Shown here: positions 6,376 to 12,519 of the stretch, piece by piece
Numbering within the stretch: the first letter of the stretch is position 1
How the letters are laid out: every line of letters begins with the position of its first letter
From: Oscillospiraceae bacterium
Lineage (GTDB): Bacteria > Bacillota > Clostridia > Oscillospirales > Ruminococcaceae
Length of the DNA stretch: 14,436 nt
Direction of reading: 5' to 3'
Assembly (NCBI GenBank): GCA_017828935.1
Contig: JAGAUG010000034.1
Coordinates: 1-14,436 of the forward strand
Notes under the pieces: generated by a model
Databases searched by the model: none
The model's input: only the letters and a program-made list of their open reading frames with translations
What the model was told of the DNA's origin: nothing
Made by a program: the position numbers and the translations under genes

Positions 6376-9300
6376 TTAATCAAAATCAATATATACGTTA
6401 TGTTTTCCATTGATTCCTATTATAAACGGATTATTTTCGATTTGATTTAATTCTTTTTCGACAACACCGTTTATATCTTTTGTCTTTCCTGTAACAATAA
6501 TTTTTTTTATTACAGCGTCTATATTTTGAGATTTTATAAACGAATATATTTGAACTTCTTTAGGAATCTTCCCAATTTCCCAACCATTTCCGTAAAAATT
6601 TCCACCAACCGGATCAATAAATAAATTCAAATATTTTAATATATTATTTTTTATTTCAAAAGACATATTATAGTCTTTAATATTAACCCAAACATCAACA
6701 CAAAGCTCGACAAAAACAGGTTCTATTATATTTAAATCGTCTTCTCTTAAAGATATTTCTGATTTTTCTAATAAATTATTTTTTATTTGATTTTTTAATT
6801 CAAAAAAAATCCCACTATTTTTTTGAAAATCTCTTATTAAAACTGCTATCGTTATTTCTTTAGGTCTTTTTTCGCCGTACTCGTTTACACAAGCAACACA
6901 TTTAACTTTGTCAATTATATCAGAAAAATCTTTTACCGCCCTTTCAAAATCGTTTTCTGAGACAAGTCTTCCGAAGCTACTAATTATATTAGCTCCTCTA
7001 TTTAGAGCGCTCAAAGTTGTCTCGATATCGTGACCCGAATAAGCCGGAATTGGATTTGTTATATTATTAACAAAATTTATCATAACATCTGTTTTATTAA
7101 TAGAACCGATATCAACGTTTGCGTTATCGCCGTTACAAACAATAACAAAAACTCTAATAGCTTCTCGAAGTTGTTTACTTGGAATTCTCCCCCTAATAGA
7201 ATCTCCAAAAGATATTATATTTTCTGAACGACTGAGCATATAATGTCTATCATCAGGTTTAGATTTAACAAAATTATCAACTTCTTGCCACTTTACAAAA
7301 AAAGACAAATAATTACCTGACCTATCATATTCGACGATTATATTATCAGGATCTTGTTTTAACATATCGTCCATTTGTTTTATAGACAAGTCGTTTATTT
7401 CGTTAACAAAAACATCAGCACTCAAAATATTATCACTCGATAAATTAAATTTCATATTAGCAACAGCTCTGTCTATATAAAAAACTTCTGGATCTTTTGT
7501 TTCGATGTTTTCGACTTTTACTGTATTAACTATAATATCATTTATTTTTATATATTTTAAATTCTTAAATCTATTCTCTTTGTCAACAATTCTTAACCAG
7601 TATCTGTTTTTATTAAATATATTCAACTCCGACATATCGCCAGGCGCCACAAAAATAACACAACCAGAATGTCTCAAATTTTCAGTTTCGTCTATAATTT
7701 TAAGTCTTTTAAATCTCTCTTCTGTATCTGAACTTGAATATTCAAAACTAATATTATTAGTCTGTTTTTGAAATCCGCCTTCTATATCAAAAAATAAACT
7801 TATTGGCCCGTCACAAAATTTTTTATCAAATCCAATAAACAAACTATTGTCTCTATAATCGATCGGTTTAAAAATTATAAAACTCTCTTGTTTATTTAAT
7901 TTATCTAAAAGATTACTAGAATCTAACGTTATAAGCTCTTCAGTCACACCTTTATAACTTAAAAGATACTCTGGGCTAACACCGTTGCTTTGATAATCAT
8001 AAGAAAGTCTTAAATTATTAATAATAGGCACCAAATGATAACATGGTACTCTATAACAATTATCTGCTTTTAATAATCTAATTCTAATCCAATATTTTTC
8101 ATAAGCGTTAACTGAAACTTTTTCGATATCCGACGGACAAATAAATTTCAAAATAACTTCCCCTGAATTTTCTCCCGAAAACAAGTTATAATAATTATTA
8201 TCTAAATTTAATTTCGCCCAACCAATGCCGTTAAAATACTCAAAAATAACTGTTTGGACTTTTGTATCGACAATATCATAATTTTGTTGTTGAGGCTTTT
8301 TCATAATAATTTTATAATCTTGATTGTTTTTAAAATTCATCTCGACAAGATTTTTAAAATAAGACAAATTAAATTTTAAAGTTACTTCTGAATCTTTTTT
8401 TGAAAAAACATCGTCAGAAGCGATATAACATTCATTATAAACATTTAATTTATCGCTAAACGGAAAGAATTCTTTTATATTTACTTGGTAATCTCCTTGG
8501 TAAATTATCTCTGGTAATATATCCGGACAAAACGACGAAATTTTTATATCTCTTATTTTTAAGATATCAGACAACGTATTATCTTTTTGTGTTATAGAAA
8601 TATAATACATAAGATCATTATCTGAAGCTACTAAACTTGAATCTTTATCTTTAACAAGAATAAATTTATTATCTTTAAAACTAATATCTTTAAATAATTC
8701 ATATTTATTATTATCAGACAAATATTTCCATTCGTATTTATTATAATCACAAAGATTTTTTATAATATTATTATTTTTATTATCTTCAAAATCAAAATCA
8801 AAAAATATTTCTAAAACAGCGTCTTTATTTAAATTAAGAGCATATCTGTGACCTATTATTAATTCGTTTCGCTCGATCCCATTTGAAGAATAGTCAAATA
8901 AATAAAAACTTTTTTTTGAGTTGCTCTCTTCCGACTCTAAATCAAAAATATTTATTATTTTTCCTAAATCTCGAGAAGTCGAATAAATATTACAAATATT
9001 TGAATTTGTAATATACACACTATTCTTTGTTTCAAAAATAATTTTACTGTCGTCTTTTCCGTTAGCTACAAGCTTTGTTTTTTTCGGGATATACGCTCCT
9101 TCGTCAGCTGATTGTAAAAGCGAAAACTTAACAACACTTTCAGCCGGCCTTGCTTTTTTTAAATTTATTCCTATCATATTCATCAGTTCTATACGATATT
9201 TGTACATTAGCATATTTAAATTATTAATATCGTCTTCGAGAAACTGAGCATAAATACTCGCTATTATACTGCCAACGTCTGGATCGTCTAAATTATAAAT

Positions 9301-9411
9301 CCACTCAGGAACATAAGACTTGGCTAAATCTTTTATTTCTGTTATTATATCGTTTTTAGTTCTATTATCTATTTCAAAAAATTTATTATTTTTATATTGT
9401 TTATTTATCAT
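6376..9411 (-). CDS. Large baseplate J-type wedge protein (Afp11-like)
   Basis: This 1011-residue protein is the largest complete gene here. Its N-terminus has the CIS 'putative baseplate assembly protein' pattern: SYVPEWIYNLDDPDVGSIIA at about 31-50, then MNMIGINLKKARPAESVVKF, where W-x-PD-x-DPG and GI-x-L-x-PA-PA are usual. Two long beta-rich repeats of the form 'YWIRIRLL' and 'YWLRIVD' (each within F-V-APG/D-I-x-W contexts) follow in the middle. IISFGDSIRGRIP matches the FGDG-x-x-G-x-x-P motif of the J core, and AYSGHDIET resembles the GG-D-E motif. It is a structural wedge subunit, expected in six copies around the hub. ATG 9411 has AAGGGG 14 bases upstream (minus strand), a long spacer, but no other in-frame start exists. 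It is separated from the gp25 gene by 112 bases that contain a perfect hairpin. Confidence 0.85.
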   Translation of the reverse strand: MINKQYKNNKFFEIDNRTKNDIITEIKDLAKSYVPEWIYNLDDPDVGSIIASIYAQFLEDDINNLNMLMYKYRIELMNMIGINLKKARPAESVVKFSLLQSADEGAYIPKKTKLVANGKDDSKIIFETKNSVYITNSNICNIYSTSRDLGKIINIFDLESEESNSKKSFYLFDYSSNGIERNELIIGHRYALNLNKDAVLEIFFDFDFEDNKNNNIIKNLCDYNKYEWKYLSDNNKYELFKDISFKDNKFILVKDKDSSLVASDNDLMYYISITQKDNTLSDILKIRDIKISSFCPDILPEIIYQGDYQVNIKEFFPFSDKLNVYNECYIASDDVFSKKDSEVTLKFNLSYFKNLVEMNFKNNQDYKIIMKKPQQQNYDIVDTKVQTVIFEYFNGIGWAKLNLDNNYYNLFSGENSGEVILKFICPSDIEKVSVNAYEKYWIRIRLLKADNCYRVPCYHLVPIINNLRLSYDYQSNGVSPEYLLSYKGVTEELITLDSSNLLDKLNKQESFIIFKPIDYRDNSLFIGFDKKFCDGPISLFFDIEGGFQKQTNNISFEYSSSDTEERFKRLKIIDETENLRHSGCVIFVAPGDMSELNIFNKNRYWLRIVDKENRFKNLKYIKINDIIVNTVKVENIETKDPEVFYIDRAVANMKFNLSSDNILSADVFVNEINDLSIKQMDDMLKQDPDNIIVEYDRSGNYLSFFVKWQEVDNFVKSKPDDRHYMLSRSENIISFGDSIRGRIPSKQLREAIRVFVIVCNGDNANVDIGSINKTDVMINFVNNITNPIPAYSGHDIETTLSALNRGANIISSFGRLVSENDFERAVKDFSDIIDKVKCVACVNEYGEKRPKEITIAVLIRDFQKNSGIFFELKNQIKNNLLEKSEISLREDDLNIIEPVFVELCVDVWVNIKDYNMSFEIKNNILKYLNLFIDPVGGNFYGNGWEIGKIPKEVQIYSFIKSQNIDAVIKKIIVTGKTKDINGVVEKELNQIENNPFIIGINGKHNVYIDFD

Positions 9412-9489
9412 AGTAAAACACTCAACCCCTTATAAACACTAAAAAATTTAGTCAAATCTTACATGTTAAACAATTATATTCGTATTGCA

Positions 9490-9525
9490 AATTTTTTAAT
9501 AAAAATATTTTTTTATTAAAAAATT
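9490..9525 (-). other. Perfect 16-bp AT hairpin at the stop of the gp25 gene
   Basis: Arms 9490-9505 and 9510-9525 are fully complementary with a four-base loop (9506-9509). The stem includes two bases of the gp25 stop codon (9526-9524). All pairs are A-T. It lies between gp25 and the large wedge gene, so it could lower read-through or protect the 3' end of the upstream message. It could also be a chance palindrome in AT-rich DNA, though 16 perfect pairs is long. A TATAAT (minus strand 9478-9473) just downstream might restart transcription, but it has no -35 box. Confidence 0.5.
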
Positions 9526-9946
9526 ATACGCGTTCTTCACCTGTTTCGCCTTCTTGAATATAAAACGGAAAAACCATGTTACCCGGCATATTAGTTTTTG
9601 AAACAACGTAACTAATATTGATTACTAACTTCCCGCTATCAAATTTATCTATAGTTACTTCAACGTTTATATTTTTAACTCTCTTTTCGTAAGTTTGTAT
9701 CGCTGTTTTTATATTATTTGCCATCAAATTTAAATTAGTTTCGTTCATTACTTCAAAAACGTAGTTATTAATTTCGCTTCCGAAACCAGGCATCAAAATT
9801 CTCTCACCTTTTTGGGTCATTAATATAATATAAATAGACTCTTTTATTTTTTCTTCGTCAACAGTCATCTCAAACCTACCAGTTACGCTGTTGACACCAA
9901 CCGGAAATTTTAACCCTGCTCCTAAAAAATCGTTGTTTTCTAACAT
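9524..9946 (-). CDS. gp25/GPW-family baseplate wedge protein (Afp9-like)
   Basis: A 140-residue member of the gp25-like family (lysozyme-related baseplate subunit without lysozyme activity), which initiates sheath assembly. Visible signatures are FLGAGLKFPVGV near the start, SIYIILMTQKGERIL and PGFGSEINNYVFE (the family's I-x-x-IL-x-T-x-x-GER-x-x-x-P-x-FG), and YEKRV, corresponding to the conserved E-P-R-V strand with P replaced by K. I place the start at ATG 9946, ten bases after GGGA (minus strand 9960-9957). This gives the usual short lead before the LGxGLKFP motif. A TTG at 9967 in frame would add seven residues but has no ribosome site. It follows the spike gene closely. In Afp-type clusters a PAAR gene comes next, but here there is only a 112-base gap. 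Confidence 0.92.
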   Translation of the reverse strand: MLENNDFLGAGLKFPVGVNSVTGRFEMTVDEEKIKESIYIILMTQKGERILMPGFGSEINNYVFEVMNETNLNLMANNIKTAIQTYEKRVKNINVEVTIDKFDSGKLVINISYVVSKTNMPGNMVFPFYIQEGETGEERV

Positions 9947-9981
9947 AATAAAACATTCCCAAATCAAATTATAAATCTAGC

Positions 9982-10770
9982 TTAACTTAATTTAACTGTC
10001 GAACCTTTTATTTGAGTTAGACCGTTAGACGCTATTTTGGCTGACGACGAAGCACTTACATCAAAAGTCGTCGCTTTTATACTAATATTATCTCCTTCTA
10101 CCTTGACCCTACTAGAATCTATGTCCAAACTATCGCATTTAACAGTAATTTTCTTACTGTCTCCTATCATTTCTATTTTGATTCCACCTATATCTATCTC
10201 TAACTTACTTTCTGACATAATATTAATCTTTCCGTTTTCTGAATCGATTTTTATAATATTTTTTTTGTCTTTATCTTTTAATAAAATACTTTTGTCTTCG
10301 TCGTCTAAACTAACTGAATGCCCTTCTTTTGTTGAAACTATTACTTTTTGTTTATCTGTCTCGTCGTCTATAAAAATTTTATTTCCACCTTTTGTCAAAA
10401 AAATTTTTTTATAATTTTCGTCGCTAAATCCATCGCTTAAAACTTGGCTATCGTTTTTAAATATACTTCCGATTACATAAGCTTTATTAATATTTCCGTT
10501 TTCAAAAACAACAACAACTTCTTCGCCAATTTCTGGCAAACAATACATTCCCCAGTTCTTACCACCAGCAACACTTATTACCTTCATCCATTGAAAAATA
10601 TTTTTTTTATCGTCTCTCGTTGGTATCTTAACTCTAATCATCCCCGGAAATTTATTATTATTATTTTCGACTACTATTCCGATCATAACACCAGGTATAA
10701 TAGTATCTCCGGTCATATTTTTATTCATCATTTTTTTTGATGTTTCTTCAAAAATATCTGTTATACTCAT
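9982..10770 (-). CDS. gpV/gp5-like spike protein with OB fold and beta-helix
   Basis: A 262-residue protein forming the central puncturing spike. Residues about 20-105 are the OB-fold module of gp5/VgrG/P2 gpV: an early VIGIVVENNN strand, GMIRVKIPTRD, WMKVISVAGGKNWGMYCLPEIGEEVVVVFENG and AYVIGSIF. These follow the usual R-V-x-P, W-x-R/K-V-x-x-x-x-A-G, P-E-x-G-D/E-E-V-V-V-x-F-x-x-G and P-x-x-x-G-x-x-x motifs. The remainder is runs of eight to ten residues rich in K/I/D/S (KIDSENGKINIMSESKLEID), as expected for an intertwined triple-stranded beta-helix, ending in IKGSTVKLS. ATG 10770 has GGTGA five bases upstream (minus strand 10780-10776). The frame extends four codons to TTG 10782, which lacks a good site. 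Hub and spike are separate proteins here, unlike the fused VgrG of T6SS and Afp8. No PAAR domain is visible at the tip. Confidence 0.88.
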   Translation of the reverse strand: MSITDIFEETSKKMMNKNMTGDTIIPGVMIGIVVENNNNKFPGMIRVKIPTRDDKKNIFQWMKVISVAGGKNWGMYCLPEIGEEVVVVFENGNINKAYVIGSIFKNDSQVLSDGFSDENYKKIFLTKGGNKIFIDDETDKQKVIVSTKEGHSVSLDDEDKSILLKDKDKKNIIKIDSENGKINIMSESKLEIDIGGIKIEMIGDSKKITVKCDSLDIDSSRVKVEGDNISIKATTFDVSASSSAKIASNGLTQIKGSTVKLS

Positions 10771-10802
10771 AAGCTTCACCAAATTTTTTATTTTTATAAA
10801 AT

Positions 10803-11921
10803 CTATAAACTATCAAGTCTAGCTTCAAAGCTTGTCTTAAAACCTTGAGAATTTATATCATGAATTACTTTTGTAATATAAATTTTTTTATTTATATTTT
10901 CGCTCATATCTTTTATTTTTATAAACCTACCCGGAATTATCTCCGGCAATCCTATTGTTTTTATTAAAAAAGATCCAAACTTCCAAGATAATTCGTCGAG
11001 CTCAGCGTCGGCTCTTTCTTTAGCTTCGCAGTCTGACATAATCGTTGGGTCTAAAATAACTTTAACTGAATTTCTTATAATTTTAGACGCTGAAGAGCTA
11101 TTACTATAGATTGCGTCTGATTTAGAAGTCGCTTTTATAATATTTCCTGTTCTGTTATCAAGACTTCTAACTTCAACAGCGCTTACCATCCCCGCTATAT
11201 TCAAATTCGCTTCTAGACTTTTTATTATATCTTTGTGAGAAATTGTCATTATAGACTCTTTTTTTATTCTTTTTTTTCTAAAATATATCGTTTCTTGAGA
11301 AACAAAAAATTCGTATCCAAGTTTTTTAGCTAATCTTACAAGAAATTCATAGTCGCTCTCGTCAGCCATCTCAATCAACAATTTATCTTCACCCTGTGGC
11401 GATTTTATATTTTTATCTATCTGAGCTTCTTTATAAAAATTTTTATATTGAGACTTGCCAACAATATCGCTTATACAATCGCTATAATTATCTTGAAGTA
11501 CTTGAGCATTATTATTATTAGCCATCATAGCTGCTCTTACATCCAAACACTCTAAAATCAAACACGGTATATCTCTCTCAGAGAAGCTATAAGTTATACC
11601 GCTAATATATCCAGAAAAAACGCACTCTGTAGTTCTAGAATAACCAATTTCTATGTTTATTTGCTTACCGATTTGAAATACTTTATCAAACTCGCTGTCT
11701 TTAAACTTTTTTGTTTTATCATCAAAAACTTTATAAATATTAACTGTTGCAATATTAGAACCAAAACCAGAGCTTAGCTCTATATTCAAACCTGTAATAA
11801 CAAATTTGTCTCTATTTTGTTTTGAAAGAACCGACAGATTAACAACAGGTTTTATAAAATTTTCGTACTTGTCTTTTAAACTATCGAAATCTGTGGTATT
11901 GCTCATTAAGTCTAAGCCCAT
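10803..11921 (-). CDS. gpD/gp27-like baseplate hub protein
   Basis: This 372-residue protein belongs to the phage late-control D / VgrG N-terminal family. It forms the trimeric hub between the tube and the spike. Supporting motifs include VITGLNIELSSGF near residue 44, QIGKQINIEIGY, ECVFSGYISGITYSF, CLILECLDVRAAMM, ADESDYEFLVRLAKKLGYEFFV (the DY/EFL-x-RLA-x-x-x-G-Y/F-x-F pattern of hub proteins), and a final PGRFIKIKDMSENINKKIYITKVIHDIN. It lies between the tube-initiator and the separate spike gene, which is the P2 D-V-like order. ATG 11921 is eight bases after AGGGG (minus strand 11934-11930). A second ATG, at 11906, has no ribosome site. The protein contains no LysM domain. Confidence 0.88.
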   Translation of the reverse strand: MGLDLMSNTTDFDSLKDKYENFIKPVVNLSVLSKQNRDKFVITGLNIELSSGFGSNIATVNIYKVFDDKTKKFKDSEFDKVFQIGKQINIEIGYSRTTECVFSGYISGITYSFSERDIPCLILECLDVRAAMMANNNNAQVLQDNYSDCISDIVGKSQYKNFYKEAQIDKNIKSPQGEDKLLIEMADESDYEFLVRLAKKLGYEFFVSQETIYFRKKRIKKESIMTISHKDIIKSLEANLNIAGMVSAVEVRSLDNRTGNIIKATSKSDAIYSNSSSASKIIRNSVKVILDPTIMSDCEAKERADAELDELSWKFGSFLIKTIGLPEIIPGRFIKIKDMSENINKKIYITKVIHDINSQGFKTSFEARLDSL

Positions 11922-11960
11922 AAAACTAACCCCTATTTTTGATTTTTAATTATTTAATTA

Positions 11961-12500
11961 TTAAAACATAAAACCAAACAACGCTTCTTCTTCGCTCATA
12001 TCACTTATATCAAATTGATCGATCCCTAGCTCATTTGACCACCCAGTATCTTGTCCTTGATAGGCTTTTTCTTCCATAAAGATATCAACAGATGCCCTAA
12101 TTGGTGAGCCGTCTGAATCAAACACTTCATATCTTGTTTGTAAATTTCTAATTATACCGTTAAATATTATCTTACCCCAAATAAAAGATATATCTGTCGA
12201 AGAATTCATAAAATTTTCAAATGTATCTACTATATTTTTTATATCTTCTTTCTTTTTGTTTTCTAGCCAAGACATCACTTTTGAATATGTCGAATGATAT
12301 GAATCTAAAACAAGTGAAACACCTAGTCGCCGACTTCTAATTCCGCCCATATTAATTATAAAACTATCACTATCCAGTTGCTGTGTCTTTTGTTCTGAAA
12401 CTATCGCTTCAGTCTCAATCAACAAACTAGACGGGTTAAACTGAACTTCTATTACTGTCTTATCGTTATTATTTAAAAACTTCGCTTTTTCTAAGGCCAA
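11961..12500 (-). CDS. CIS tube-initiator protein (Afp7-like), without LysM domain
   Basis: This 179-residue protein has the N-terminal pattern of the CIS_tube family (Afp7/Pvc7, T4 gp53/54-like position): KAKFLNNNDKTVIEVQFNP with the invariant-looking VQFNPSSL, IINMGGIRSRRLGVSLVLDSY, FIWGKIIFNGIIRNLQTRY and RASVDIFMEE. It should sit between the hub and the inner tube. Afp7-type proteins usually carry a C-terminal LysM domain. Here the protein stops after about 25 acidic and aromatic residues (DTGWSNELGIDQFD... SEEEALFGFMF) and LysM is absent. The start is TTG 12500, preceded by AGGTGAT five bases upstream (minus strand 12512-12506), a better ribosome site than any other in the operon. An ATG overlapping that site is in another frame. 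The gene follows the large Asn-rich gene by 19 bases. Confidence 0.85.
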   Translation of the reverse strand: MALEKAKFLNNNDKTVIEVQFNPSSLLIETEAIVSEQKTQQLDSDSFIINMGGIRSRRLGVSLVLDSYHSTYSKVMSWLENKKKEDIKNIVDTFENFMNSSTDISFIWGKIIFNGIIRNLQTRYEVFDSDGSPIRASVDIFMEEKAYQGQDTGWSNELGIDQFDISDMSEEEALFGFMF

Positions 12501-12505
12501 AATCC

Positions 12506-12512
12506 ATCACCT
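12506..12512 (-). promoter_or_regulatory. Strong ribosome site that sets the tube-initiator TTG start
   Basis: The minus strand reads AGGTGAT five bases before TTG 12500, the 3' part of an ideal Shine-Dalgarno. It makes TTG the start despite an ATG overlapping its last two bases in a different frame. Confidence 0.75.
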
Positions 12513-12519
12513 ACTTGAT

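Noticed and set aside
7030..7771. Two rightward ORFs (7030-7227, 7505-7771) inside the large baseplate gene
   Set aside because: Antisense shadows produced by AT-rich codons of a well-supported gene.
10037..10740. Two rightward ORFs (10037-10414, 10444-10740) inside the spike gene
   Set aside because: Antisense to the beta-helix and OB-fold coding DNA; hydrophobic runs arise from complementing Asp/Lys-rich codons.
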